Made by a program: the position numbers and the translations under genes. Below are positions 27,409 to 37,129 of a stretch of 64,000 nucleotides of DNA, piece by piece; positions within the stretch are counted from its first letter, which is position 1, and each line of letters starts with the position of its first letter. The DNA is from Siansivirga zeaxanthinifaciens CC-SAMT-1. GTDB lineage: Bacteria; Bacteroidota; Bacteroidia; Flavobacteriales; Flavobacteriaceae. The DNA lies in contig NZ_CP007202.1 in the NCBI RefSeq assembly GCF_000941055.1, positions 1,794,001 to 1,858,000 of the forward strand, written 5' to 3'. Under the pieces are notes generated by a model, which did no database searches, had not been told where the DNA came from, and worked only from the letters and a program-made list of their open reading frames with translations.

Positions 27409-29559
27409 TCATCTATTTTTCCGAAAAACATTAGCAATGTTTTTGCCTAATTCATCAAGTTTTTCTATGGGTTCCAATAATGAAGGATTATTAAACTCGA
27501 TGGTTTCATTAATAGGAAGGGTTTTCATTATTGGGCAAACCAAAATAAAATTATTCGATTTAAAATAGCGGTTTAAGTAAATAGAAATGTTTTTTATGTT
27601 TTTGTTATAAGACGGTTCGTCTTTTCGGGTTAAAATAAAAATTAAATTATCATCTAACTTTATATTGCTAGAAAGCGCTTTTGTATTATTCCAACTATCG
27701 AATGTTATAAAATCAGCATCAATAGGATGTTCTGCATGAATATTTTGAATGAATTTTATGGTTTGTTGGGTGCCATAAAAAATTATTTTAGCGCCTGTAT
27801 TATACGAGATATTCCAAATATTATCTAACCAAAACGGAAATCCAACTTCGTTTTCTACATTGTTTGGCATAATAACAATGTGCCGTTTTATAGTAGCAAT
27901 GGTTTGAGACGCTTTGTAAATAAAACTTGTAGCGTTGCATTTAGATAAAACTCCTTCGGTTAAACTGCCTAAAAATGACTCGGAGATATTGGTTTTAACA
28001 TGTAAACCTAAAATCAAATCTGTGGCTTTTTTTTCTTTGGTAACATTTAATATACCGTTCATAATATTCAAATCATAACGCAGTAATTTGTTTAGTTTTA
28101 TATCTGTAGAAGCTCCTATTTTTACAGCTTTATCAAGAAGTTTTATAGCATTGGTTTCGGCATGAACATCGGTAGTATCATGATTTATTACATGCATTGC
28201 AAACAACGCATTTTTATTTTCTTTAGATTTTAATATCGTACTTAAACTAATTAATTCTTCAACAGTTTCGGTGTTATTAATTGCAATGATAAATTTTTCC
28301 TGATTAACTAAATTCTTTTTGTCTTTTGCTGTAGATTGAAAAAGCGATAGGTTTCTAGCTCCTTTTTGTACCACAAACGTTGAAATGGTGCAGGTTACTA
28401 AAATCATGATAATCGTGCCATTTAAAATACTTTCACCTAAAAGCCTAATAGGTTCGCCAGTTTCGGTTTCGCCAATAATAATGTTATAACCTACCGATAC
28501 GGTTGCCAATGTAACTGCAGCATGAGCAATACTTAAACCAAAAATGATACGGCGTTCATCTACTGAAAATTTAAACGATTTTTGCGTTGCCCAAGCCGCT
28601 ATAAACTTAGCTAGTGTAACAGCAATCGTCATAACTATAGCAACTAAAATAGTTTCAAAATCCGTGAAAAATGCCCGATAATCAATCAGCATACCAACAC
28701 CAATAAGGAAAAAAGGAATAAAAATGGCGTTTCCAACAAACTCAATACGGTTCATTAAAGCCGATGTAGAAGGGATTAATCTGTTTAAAGCAAAACCAGA
28801 AAGCAATGCGCCAATTATGGCTTCAACACCAGCAACTTCAGCTAAAAAAGCACCCAAAAAAAGCATGGCTAAAACAAAAATATATTGCGATATATTATCA
28901 TGATAACGCTTTAAAAACCATCTTGCAATAATGGGGAAAATGTGTAAAACTATAAATCCGAATATGATGACCGATATAAAATGGCGTATCCAGAATTCGC
29001 TACTTACAGAGCCTTTAGTCATACCAACTATTACTGCTAATACCAATAATGCTAGGGTGTCTGTTATCATAGTACCGCCAACCACTAGGTTTACAGATTG
29101 GTTTTTGGTAACACCAAATTTTCCTAGAATAGGGTATGCAATTAAGGTATGAGAAGCAAACATACTGGCAAGAAGTACCGATGTAAGTATTGAAAATTTT
29201 AATATAAAAACCCCAACTAAAACACCAAATAACATAGGGATACTAAATGTGAACAAACCAAACAAAAGACTTTTGAATTTGTTTTTTTTAAATTCGTTCA
29301 TATCTATTTCTAACCCTGCTAGAAACATAATATAAAGTAAACCTGCTGTACCCGATAATATAATACCACTATCGCGTAATAATAAATTAAACCCATTTGG
29401 ACCAATGATGGCACCAGCAACTATAAGTCCAAGAATATGAGGGATTTTTAATTTATTAAGCAGTATTGGAGCTAATAAAATAATGATTAAAATAACAAGA
29501 AACTTTAATACAGGATTTGTAAACGGAAGCGAGAAATCCATGATGTTTAAAAGTAACAT
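27409..29559 (-). CDS. Cation:proton antiporter (CPA2 type) with C-terminal UspA-like domain
   Basis: A 716-residue protein: about 12 membrane helices (residues 10-400) of the Na+/H+ or K+/H+ exchanger fold (LLNKLKIPHILGLIVAGAIIGPNGFN, GTMITDTLALLVLAVIVG, VAGVEAIIGALLSGFALNR), then two universal-stress-like cytosolic segments (residues about 425-710). The ion is not certain. A candidate -7 box lies upstream. The ATG at 29559 is used; M7 at 29541 (MDFSLPF) is an alternative. Confidence 0.85.
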   Translation of the reverse strand: MLLLNIMDFSLPFTNPVLKFLVILIIILLAPILLNKLKIPHILGLIVAGAIIGPNGFNLLLRDSGIILSGTAGLLYIMFLAGLEIDMNEFKKNKFKSLLFGLFTFSIPMLFGVLVGVFILKFSILTSVLLASMFASHTLIAYPILGKFGVTKNQSVNLVVGGTMITDTLALLVLAVIVGMTKGSVSSEFWIRHFISVIIFGFIVLHIFPIIARWFLKRYHDNISQYIFVLAMLFLGAFLAEVAGVEAIIGALLSGFALNRLIPSTSALMNRIEFVGNAIFIPFFLIGVGMLIDYRAFFTDFETILVAIVMTIAVTLAKFIAAWATQKSFKFSVDERRIIFGLSIAHAAVTLATVSVGYNIIIGETETGEPIRLLGESILNGTIIMILVTCTISTFVVQKGARNLSLFQSTAKDKKNLVNQEKFIIAINNTETVEELISLSTILKSKENKNALFAMHVINHDTTDVHAETNAIKLLDKAVKIGASTDIKLNKLLRYDLNIMNGILNVTKEKKATDLILGLHVKTNISESFLGSLTEGVLSKCNATSFIYKASQTIATIKRHIVIMPNNVENEVGFPFWLDNIWNISYNTGAKIIFYGTQQTIKFIQNIHAEHPIDADFITFDSWNNTKALSSNIKLDDNLIFILTRKDEPSYNKNIKNISIYLNRYFKSNNFILVCPIMKTLPINETIEFNNPSLLEPIEKLDELGKNIANVFRKNR

Positions 29560-29578
29560 AGTTCTTATATTTTATAAT

Positions 29579-29586
29579 CAAATATA
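29579..29586 (-). promoter_or_regulatory. Candidate -7 promoter box of the antiporter gene
   Basis: TATATTTG on the minus strand lies 19 nt upstream of the ATG at 29559. Confidence 0.45.
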
Positions 29587-29655
29587 TGAAATGGATTGTT
29601 TCGTTTTCTAAAATAAAAAAGTAGAGATTATTTTAATTTAAGATGAAAAATAATT

Positions 29656-31974
29656 TTAAAAATGCACTCTAAAACTTATGTTTGGTGTAATGCCTAACGA
29701 TTGGTTTTCAATGGTGTTAACCACATTATTATCATCTAAAGTGTAATAGGTATTTATAATATTTTTTCTGTTTAGAATATTCCATACAGAAATACCAAAA
29801 CTACCGCGTGCGGTATTTGTTATGTTGAAATTGTAAGTAGCGGAACAATCGGCGCGTAAATAATTTTGCAATCTGCTACTATTTGGTGATTCATAAGTAA
29901 TTACATCATCATCTGGATTATCTGAAGCACTTGGAACCGTATGGGGTTTTCCAGAAAACCAATTGACGCCCAAAGCAAACTTTATGTTGTTTAAAGCACA
30001 GGTATTTGCAAAGGAGATAGCATGTCGAATATCGGTGTTATTCGGTAAGGCTTCTCCATTGTTTAAATTTTTAAAATGGTAATTATTACTGCTGTAAGAA
30101 TAAGAAATCCAGGAACTTAAAAAGGTGTTGAATTTCTTGTTAATTAATACATCAACGCCTTTTATGGTGTAGTTTCCAGTATCGTTTACAAACTGAAACT
30201 GGTTTTGAAATCCTTGGCTACGAGCAGTAATACCATCTACTTTTTTAATATAAGCCTCGGTACTAATTAATAATTTATTCTTATTAAAATGGATGCCAGC
30301 AGAAGCTTGTTTACTTTTTAAAATGGGGATGTTTTCATTATTAGATAAAATCCATCGACGCTTCTCGATACCTAAAAAGTCGTTTTGTAAATCGATGATT
30401 TGTGAGGTGGTCTGACTTTTAAATTCTCCAAGTATTTCAACTCTAAAATGATTTAAAAACCGTTGGCTAAAACTCAATCGAGGTTCGGGAATAAGCATAT
30501 CGAATTTCTGAAAATAGTTAAGTCTACCTCCTAATTTTACTCTGGTTTTAGTATTGTTTGATAGGTATTCGGCTTCGTTGTATATGGCATGACTTCTTAT
30601 TACTTCTTTAATATAACTTCTAAAAATAGGGTTGTTAACATCTTCTAAATTACTTATGCCTACTTCATTAAATTGATAACCACCATTTATTTTGAATGAG
30701 GAATTGCTATTATAATTAATGTCTAGTTTGAAAGCACCATCAAACACTTCGTTTTCTTGAATTAAACGTTGATTTTTAGTGATGTCGAAGTTGGTAGCAT
30801 TTAAATCGTAATTAGAAACATATAATTGCGCTGTTGTAGATAATTTAGGGCTCCAATCTCTGGTGTAGGTGATGCTGGTTGCTAAATTTTCTTGCGATAA
30901 TTTACTGTTTAAAGCTTCACTTTGGTTATTTACGGTAGATTGTTCATCGTAATTCAAATCGTTATTCACATTTAAAAAGTGAATACGAATTTTATCGTTC
31001 TCTGTTATATCATACAAAAATTTTAAAGTAACATCGTAGAAATAAAACGATTCGTTTTGTGAAATGGAAGTGGAGTTGTTATTGTTCGATAAATCGGAAT
31101 CTTGAAATATGCGTTTAAAATATTGGCTGTATGTAGGTGTTACAATAAAATCGGTAATTGAACGGCGCAACGATAGTTGAAGCTCTGTTTTTTTTGATAA
31201 GGGTATTTTTGCAAACGCATCGCCATTAATTAAATTAAATCCTGCACCAGCTTTAAATTCATTATCAATATCGTTAGGTAGTTGCATGTCTATAACACTC
31301 GATATGCCATCGCCATATTTCGCATTGGTTCCGTTTTTATAAATAGTTACTCGTTTGGTGGTGTATGGGTTGAATGCTGAAATTAATCCGAAAAAATGAC
31401 CCGACTGATACATTTTGATGCCATCCCAAAGTAGTAAATTTTGGTCGTGCGTACCACCACGCACATTAATATTCGATACGGTTTCATCGGTACTCATAAC
31501 ACCCGGAATGGCTTGAATGGTTTGTAAAACATCTGGTTCTATAAGACCAGGTAAAATGCCAAAAATTTCAGGTTTTATAGTAATAGAACCATCGTTTAAT
31601 TTAGTAATACCCGTGGTTAGGTAATTACTAACTATAATTTCATCCAACCGTTGGATATTAAATGTTGAAGTTTCGGTTTCGGCGATGTCTTTAATTACAA
31701 TAAATCGATTATTTAAAACCTCAAAATCTAAATGAGTTTCCTTTTTTAAAATGTTTAAAGCATCGTCTAGCAATACATCTTCATCGGGTAATATGGTTGT
31801 TTTATTTTTAATAACACGATCAACATAAGAAAAACGGACGTTGTAGCGTGTTTCTAAAATTTTTATAACACGAATTAAAGGTTGTTTTTCTTGTGGATGG
31901 TTTTGACTTTCTACAACGTCAATTTTCAAAAAAAACAATAGGTAAAAAATAGAAATGGTAAGTTTTCTACTCAC
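29656..31974 (-). CDS. TonB-dependent receptor with N-terminal signalling domain
   Basis: A 772-residue outer-membrane receptor. After a signal peptide (MSRKLTISIFYLLFFLKIDVVES) there is a secretin/TonB short N-terminal domain (residues about 35-95; LIRVIKILETRYNVRFSYV), as in FecA-type transducers. The plug follows (VLQTIQAIPGVMSTDETVSNINVRGGTHDQNLLLWDGIKMY), then a beta-barrel ending in an aromatic residue (SFRVHF). It overlaps the fecR-like gene by 8 bp. With the FecI/FecR pair it forms a cell-surface signalling relay; the ligand is unknown. Confidence 0.92.
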   Translation of the reverse strand: MSRKLTISIFYLLFFLKIDVVESQNHPQEKQPLIRVIKILETRYNVRFSYVDRVIKNKTTILPDEDVLLDDALNILKKETHLDFEVLNNRFIVIKDIAETETSTFNIQRLDEIIVSNYLTTGITKLNDGSITIKPEIFGILPGLIEPDVLQTIQAIPGVMSTDETVSNINVRGGTHDQNLLLWDGIKMYQSGHFFGLISAFNPYTTKRVTIYKNGTNAKYGDGISSVIDMQLPNDIDNEFKAGAGFNLINGDAFAKIPLSKKTELQLSLRRSITDFIVTPTYSQYFKRIFQDSDLSNNNNSTSISQNESFYFYDVTLKFLYDITENDKIRIHFLNVNNDLNYDEQSTVNNQSEALNSKLSQENLATSITYTRDWSPKLSTTAQLYVSNYDLNATNFDITKNQRLIQENEVFDGAFKLDINYNSNSSFKINGGYQFNEVGISNLEDVNNPIFRSYIKEVIRSHAIYNEAEYLSNNTKTRVKLGGRLNYFQKFDMLIPEPRLSFSQRFLNHFRVEILGEFKSQTTSQIIDLQNDFLGIEKRRWILSNNENIPILKSKQASAGIHFNKNKLLISTEAYIKKVDGITARSQGFQNQFQFVNDTGNYTIKGVDVLINKKFNTFLSSWISYSYSSNNYHFKNLNNGEALPNNTDIRHAISFANTCALNNIKFALGVNWFSGKPHTVPSASDNPDDDVITYESPNSSRLQNYLRADCSATYNFNITNTARGSFGISVWNILNRKNIINTYYTLDDNNVVNTIENQSLGITPNISFRVHF

Positions 31975-32863
31975 GTTTTAAAGTTATAGTATTGTTGGTT
32001 TTACTATAGGTTAGGTGTAAAGGTAGGGTTATAGATTTTAAGGCCAAATCTAGGTTTGAGTGTGTAAAACTTCCTGTAAATAGCTCGTTAGTATCTATAT
32101 TTTTTAGAGTTATATTAACGTTATACTGTCTTTCAAATTCGGATATAACGTATTTATAAGGTAAACTTTTAAACGTACTTTCATTATTTAACCACGAAGG
32201 TGTTGCGCTGTTTTCTTTTTCATTAGCAATTATTTTCCCATTAATCATTAAAAAACTGTCACCAGGTTTTAATTTAGTTTCTTGAGAATTGAAAGTAACA
32301 CCAACTAAACCTTCGTAGCAAATAACTTCAAAATAGTTTTCTCTTTGTTTAACATTAAATTGAGTACCGTATACGGTTACTGTTCCTGTTTTAGTTTTTA
32401 CTTGAAACGTCGCGCCTTTTGCTACTTTAAAAAAGCCTTCGCCTTCAAGTTCTACTTCTCGTTCTTTATTCCATGAACTTTTATTAAATGCTAAATAGGA
32501 CTTTGCGTTTAAGTTTACAGTAGAATTATCGGGTAAATCTACCAATGTTTTTTGAGCCACATCTGTTGTTATTGTAGTATCTATGGTGGTTGTATAGTAA
32601 TATAAACCAAAGCAAATAGCAAGTATTGCTGCCACGCGCATTAATGGTTTAAACCAATGTGTTGTTTGCTTTTTGGTAGTTTTAATGGTTTTTAAAACAC
32701 GTTCAAGTTCGTTAGTAGTATTGTAATCGTCTACTTTAAATGCTTGTAAACCACTGTGTAATTTCACTAAATCATCATAATCTTCAAGCAATTTAAACGC
32801 TTCAAGTTCTTCAGGATTTAGGTTGTTATCCAACCATTTCGATATTAAAATTTCTCTTTCCAT
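31967..32863 (-). CDS. FecR-type anti-sigma regulator
   Basis: A 298-residue single-span protein: cytoplasmic N-terminus (EILISKWLDNNLNPEELEAFKLL), membrane helix (VAAILAICFGLYYYTT), a FecR domain (TLVDLPDNSTVNLNAKSYLAFNKSSW, REVELEGEGFFKVAKG, FQVKTKTGTVTVYGTQFNVK), and a C-terminal STN-like domain that contacts the receptor. A TTG at 32875 would add 4 residues; the ATG at 32863 is chosen. It should relay the receptor signal to the sigma factor. Confidence 0.92.
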   Translation of the reverse strand: MEREILISKWLDNNLNPEELEAFKLLEDYDDLVKLHSGLQAFKVDDYNTTNELERVLKTIKTTKKQTTHWFKPLMRVAAILAICFGLYYYTTTIDTTITTDVAQKTLVDLPDNSTVNLNAKSYLAFNKSSWNKEREVELEGEGFFKVAKGATFQVKTKTGTVTVYGTQFNVKQRENYFEVICYEGLVGVTFNSQETKLKPGDSFLMINGKIIANEKENSATPSWLNNESTFKSLPYKYVISEFERQYNVNITLKNIDTNELFTGSFTHSNLDLALKSITLPLHLTYSKTNNTITLKRE

Positions 32864-32948
32864 GTGTTTATACAACTATATAACAGTTTGCTTTTATTTT
32901 TTCCTACCCTTAAATAAATTTTTTTTAACAACACTTAATAAATTCAAT

Positions 32949-33164
32949 CTATGTTGTTTTTAACCTAAGTTTTATTAGGTAAATTATATACTTTACTAAA
33001 AAGTAAAAACAGTTAATTAAAATAAAAAGCAAAAGAGTCATAAGTAATATGTCTTTTAAATTTGTCAATATACTTGAATCTCGTTTACCTAAATCTAGAA
33101 TAAATCCAATTAAAGTTATTGAAAAAGAAATAATTATAATTCTTAGTAATATGCTTTGCTTCAT
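32949..33164 (-). CDS. Small two-helix membrane protein of unknown function
   Basis: A 71-residue ORF with two hydrophobic helices (SILLRIIIISFSITLIGFIL and IYLIKL preceded by LLMTLLLFILINCFYFLV) and basic ends. It starts 9 bp after the sigma gene and precedes fecR, so it is in the operon. It is not a usual member of FecI-FecR loci. I do not recognise it; the ATG start and position make it plausible. Confidence 0.5.
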   Translation of the reverse strand: MKQSILLRIIIISFSITLIGFILDLGKRDSSILTNLKDILLMTLLLFILINCFYFLVKYIIYLIKLRLKTT

Positions 33165-33173
33165 TGTAGTTTG

Positions 33174-33689
33174 TTAAAGTTCCTTAATATCTTTTCTTAA
33201 TTTTTCTAAAGCACCATAAATACGTTTTTCAACAGCTTTAGTCGAAATTTCTAAAATATCTGCAATTTCTTTAAAGCGTTTACCTTCAACTCGGTTCATC
33301 ATAAAAGCTTCACGTTGTGCATCTGTTAAGTTAGATAGGGCTTTTTGTAATTTATCCATATACTCGGTTTCCTGCATTAAAAATTCAGGGCTCTCGTTTG
33401 TATACATTTTTTGTTTGGTTTGTTGGTGCTTTAAAACAACCTTTTGGTGTGCCGCTTCGTTAAGCATTAAATTATTGGCGGTAGTAAAAACAAAACTTTT
33501 GGCTTTATCGGGTGTTATTTTAGAACAATTTTCCCAAAGTTTAACAAAAGCTTCTTGTACTTTATCTTTGGGGTTTAAGAGGTCGCCAAACTTATAATAT
33601 AAAAAGTTATGTAAATCTTTAGCGTATTTATTAAATATAGAAGTAAACATACGCTCTTCGCAAATGTTTTCCTGTAATTGTTTTTCCAT
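33174..33689 (-). CDS. FecI-type ECF sigma factor
   Basis: A 171-residue sigma factor of the Bacteroidota expansion type: region 2 (FNKYAKDLHNFLYYKFGDLLNPKDKVQEAFVKLWENCSKI, FVFTTANNLMLNE) and region 4 (LTDAQREAFMMNRVEGKRFKEIADILEISTKAVEKRIYGALEKLRK). It heads the operon with the small membrane protein, FecR-like regulator and TonB receptor. Confidence 0.92.
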   Translation of the reverse strand: MEKQLQENICEERMFTSIFNKYAKDLHNFLYYKFGDLLNPKDKVQEAFVKLWENCSKITPDKAKSFVFTTANNLMLNEAAHQKVVLKHQQTKQKMYTNESPEFLMQETEYMDKLQKALSNLTDAQREAFMMNRVEGKRFKEIADILEISTKAVEKRIYGALEKLRKDIKEL

Positions 33690-33803
33690 ATTTATCTATA
33701 GTTGGTTTTACTAAAATAAAAAAAAAGCAAACATAGGGTAGGGATTTTTTAAGTTATCCTGTTTTATAATCAAAAAGCTATGTTTAACCCAAAATCAAAC
33801 GTC

Positions 33804-35558
33804 ATGAAAACTAAAATGAGAACACTATTATTAATACCTTTTTTTGCCCTTTTATTATTTACATCTTGTCAAGATGAAGTAATCGAAATTACAGAACCAA
33901 CCGAAGCCGAAGCATTAACAGCCAGTTCCGAACTTACAGCTATGATAAGTTCTACTGCGAAAATGGACGGTTCTAAAGACAACGTTATAGATAATGCCAG
34001 TTGTTTGTCGGTACAATTACCAGTAACGGTTATTGCTAACGGAATTGAAGTAAAAATAACAACCGTTGAAGGTTACAAAACCGTTGCAGCCATTTTTAAA
34101 GAGTTTGATGACGATGATGATAAACTTCAAATAATGTATCCTATTACAATTATATTATCAGACTACACCGAAGTTGTGGTTAATAACCGCGAAGAATTTA
34201 TAAACTTAGCAAAAGATTGTAAAGGTGAAAATGAAGAAGACGATGATATAGAATGCATCGATTTTCAGTACCCTATTTCATTTTCAGTGTATAATAGAGA
34301 ATTTCAGTTAATTAACACTGTAACTATTGAAAGTGATAGACAACTATTCAAATTCATGCATCGTGTTAAAAATAACGAAGTGATAGCAAAATTAAACTAT
34401 CCTGTAACCATGGAATTAGCTGATGGAACAGAGATTATAGTTAAAAACAATATCGATTTAAGGAATGCTATTGCCGAAGCTAAAAATGCTTGTGATGAAG
34501 ATGATGACAACGATTTTGGCGACGACGATTTCACAAAAGAACGTTTAGATAATTTATTAAAACAATGTCCTTGGGTTGTTTACGAATTTGAGCGAAATGA
34601 CGATAATCTTATAGAGATTTACAGAGAATATGCCATTGTTTTTAAAGAAGATAATGTGGTTAGGGTTAGAGCCAGAGGCGGCAATATTTTAACAGGCACA
34701 TGGTCTACACGTGTAATTAATGATGGTGCTTTAATAAAACTAGAGTTCGAAACCTTAGTAGATTTCTCGCTAGAGTGGTTTGTTTACGATTTAGATCCTG
34801 GTAGAATAAAATTATTCAAAGCTGGTGGTAACAGAGCCATTTTAAAGAAAAACTGCGATGTTGTTATAGATTTCACTAAAGAACGCATTGAAAACTATTT
34901 ACAAGAATGCTTATGGAGAGTTGCAAGATTAAGCGTTAATGGTATAGACAACGAAAAAGAGTATATAGGGACGCCTTTAAAATTCTTTCCAAATAATGTT
35001 GTTAAAATTAGAGTGAATGGTGAATTTGTTGAAGGTACTTACCAAATAGGTGTTAGAAATACTGGGTTTGTATTGCAAATAAATTTGGCAGGTCGTCCTA
35101 ACTTACAACTAGAATGGTTTATTACATTACTTGAACCTGGTTTAATAAAATTAGAGAATGCCAATAGTAGAATGGTTTTAGAGAGACATTGTCCAGATGT
35201 TGATGGCGACTTAATTTTTATTGATGGTGCACTTGTTACTGGTTTGTGGGAAGTAGCCTTATACAAAGATGGTAATGAAGACAAAACTAGCAACTACGCC
35301 ATGTATTCTATAGATTTTAGAATTACAGGTAATGTTAAAGTTTTTAACCCTAACAATGTACTGGTTAATAATGGGTCTTGGTTAACGTATAGAAATAACG
35401 GTTTGTTTTTAGGTTTGCTGTTTGAAAACCAACCACCTTTTGGAGCTTTAACTCACAGATGGGTAATTAAAGAAGTTTCAGCAGGTAGAATAGAGCTAAA
35501 AGATTTAAGTGCATCAGGCTCTATTGAAAAAATATTAGTACTAGAAAAGAAAAGTTAA
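33804..35558 (+). CDS. Large lipoprotein with internal repeats, divergent from the FecI locus
   Basis: A 584-residue lipoprotein (signal MKTKMRTLLLIPFFALLLFTSC, Cys22 lipidated). After it come two copies of a domain of about 85 residues (SVQLPVTVIANGIEVKIT and FQYPISFSVYNREFQLIN), each with a YPITIILSDYTEVVVNN-like second strand. Three copies of a lipocalin-like domain of about 100 residues follow, the first two starting FTKERLDNLL and FTKERIENYL, each having a LEWF...PGRIKL block. Asp-rich linkers (EEDDDIE, DEDDDNDFGDDD) separate the blocks and could bind Ca2+. An earlier ATG at 33780 adds 8 residues. Family unknown; being divergent from sigma/anti-sigma genes suggests co-regulation and a surface-ligand role. 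Confidence 0.8.
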   Translation: MKTKMRTLLLIPFFALLLFTSCQDEVIEITEPTEAEALTASSELTAMISSTAKMDGSKDNVIDNASCLSVQLPVTVIANGIEVKITTVEGYKTVAAIFKEFDDDDDKLQIMYPITIILSDYTEVVVNNREEFINLAKDCKGENEEDDDIECIDFQYPISFSVYNREFQLINTVTIESDRQLFKFMHRVKNNEVIAKLNYPVTMELADGTEIIVKNNIDLRNAIAEAKNACDEDDDNDFGDDDFTKERLDNLLKQCPWVVYEFERNDDNLIEIYREYAIVFKEDNVVRVRARGGNILTGTWSTRVINDGALIKLEFETLVDFSLEWFVYDLDPGRIKLFKAGGNRAILKKNCDVVIDFTKERIENYLQECLWRVARLSVNGIDNEKEYIGTPLKFFPNNVVKIRVNGEFVEGTYQIGVRNTGFVLQINLAGRPNLQLEWFITLLEPGLIKLENANSRMVLERHCPDVDGDLIFIDGALVTGLWEVALYKDGNEDKTSNYAMYSIDFRITGNVKVFNPNNVLVNNGSWLTYRNNGLFLGLLFENQPPFGALTHRWVIKEVSAGRIELKDLSASGSIEKILVLEKKS

Positions 35559-35632
35559 TTATCTTTTGGTAAAAGGAAATCTTAAATCTTTTTTGGTTTG
35601 TTAGGTTAATTATCAAGTTAAGTTTCCTTTAT

Positions 35633-35670
35633 AAGGTCTGTTAAAACTTTGTTTTAGCAGACCTTTTTTT
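35633..35670 (+). terminator. Terminator after the lipoprotein gene
   Basis: AAGGTCTG-TTAAAAC / GTTTTA-CAGACCTT with a T-run forms a long stem with a single mismatch. Confidence 0.75.
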
Positions 35671-35717
35671 GTTTCATATTTTATAAAATGATACTTCAAT
35701 AATACACTTCAAATCAC

Positions 35718-35725
35718 TAAATTTG
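35718..35725 (+). promoter_or_regulatory. Candidate -7 promoter box of ffh
   Basis: TAAATTTG, 27 nt before the ffh ATG, matches TAnnTTTG. Confidence 0.45.
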
Positions 35726-35752
35726 CAATTCTTAAAATTTCAATAAAAAATT

Positions 35753-37081
35753 ATGTTTAATAATTTAAGCGATAAATTAGATAAAGCGTTACACGTTCTT
35801 AAAGGACACGGAAGCATCACCGAAGTAAACGTAGCAGAAACGTTAAAAGAAGTGCGTCGTGCCTTACTAGACGCCGATGTTAACTTCAAAATAGCTAAAG
35901 ATTTCACAACCCGAGTTAAAGAAAAAGCACTGGGTCAAAATGTATTAACTACATTACAACCTGGGCAATTAATGGTTAAAATCGTAAAAGACGAGTTAAC
36001 CGAACTTATGGGTGGAGATGCCGAAGGCATTAACCTTTCTGGTAACCCAAGTGTTATTCTCATGTCGGGTTTACAAGGTTCTGGTAAAACAACGTTTTCT
36101 GGTAAACTTGCTAATTATTTAAAAAACAAGAAAAATAAAAAACCATTATTGGTAGCTTGTGATGTGTATCGTCCTGCCGCTATAGACCAATTACATGTGG
36201 TTGGCGGTCAAATTGGTGTTGAGGTTTATAGCGACAAAGGAAACTCCGATCCTGTAGCTATTTCTAAAGCTGGTATTGCTCACGCCAAAGCGAATGGTTA
36301 CAACATTGTTATTATAGATACTGCAGGTCGTTTAGCTGTAGATGAAGCGATGATGACCGAAATTTCTAATATTCACAAAGCGATTAAGCCACAAGAAACC
36401 TTGTTTGTTGTAGATTCTATGACAGGTCAAGATGCTGTAAATACAGCAAAGGCATTTAACGATGTTTTAAATTTTGATGGTGTAATTCTTACCAAATTAG
36501 ATGGTGATACCCGAGGTGGTGCTGCAATTACAATTAAATCTGTAGTTAATAAGCCTATCAAATTTATTGGTACTGGCGAGAAAATGGAAGCTATTGATGT
36601 TTTCTATCCATCACGTATGGCCGATCGTATCTTAGGCATGGGAGACGTTGTGTCGCTGGTAGAAAGAGCTCAAGAACAGTTTGATGAGGAGGAAGCTCGC
36701 AAGCTTCAAAAGAAAATTGCTAAAAATCAATTTGGTTTCGACGATTTTTTAAGTCAGATTCAACAAATTAAGAAAATGGGTAACATGAAAGACCTTATGG
36801 GTATGATTCCTGGTGCCGGAAAAATGTTGAAAGATGTCGATATTGATGACGATGCTTTTAAAGGTATTGAGGCTATAATTTATTCCATGACGCCTAAAGA
36901 AAGAAGCAACCCGGGTATATTAAACGCTAGTAGAAAACAACGTATAGGTAAAGGTTCTGGTACATCGGTACAACAAGTAAATCAGTTGTTAAAGCAATTC
37001 AACCAAATGAGCAAAATGATGAAAATGATGCAAGGTGGTGGTGCTAAGAAGATGATGCAGATGATGAAAGGAATGCGTTAA
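35753..37081 (+). CDS. ffh: Signal recognition particle GTPase
   Basis: Binds 4.5S RNA and signal peptides, targeting nascent membrane proteins. N domain, then G domain with SGLQGSGKTTFSGKLA (G1), DVYRPAAIDQL, DTAGRLAVDEAM (G3), TKLDGDTRGG (G4), and a methionine-rich M domain (QMSKMMKMMQGGGAKKMMQMMKG). 442 residues, full length. It is followed by folD at 48 bp, probably co-transcribed. Confidence 0.96.
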   Translation: MFNNLSDKLDKALHVLKGHGSITEVNVAETLKEVRRALLDADVNFKIAKDFTTRVKEKALGQNVLTTLQPGQLMVKIVKDELTELMGGDAEGINLSGNPSVILMSGLQGSGKTTFSGKLANYLKNKKNKKPLLVACDVYRPAAIDQLHVVGGQIGVEVYSDKGNSDPVAISKAGIAHAKANGYNIVIIDTAGRLAVDEAMMTEISNIHKAIKPQETLFVVDSMTGQDAVNTAKAFNDVLNFDGVILTKLDGDTRGGAAITIKSVVNKPIKFIGTGEKMEAIDVFYPSRMADRILGMGDVVSLVERAQEQFDEEEARKLQKKIAKNQFGFDDFLSQIQQIKKMGNMKDLMGMIPGAGKMLKDVDIDDDAFKGIEAIIYSMTPKERSNPGILNASRKQRIGKGSGTSVQQVNQLLKQFNQMSKMMKMMQGGGAKKMMQMMKGMR

Positions 37082-37129
37082 TAGAATGTAAATAAAAAGA
37101 TTTTCTACAAACAATCAACAACCAAAAAG

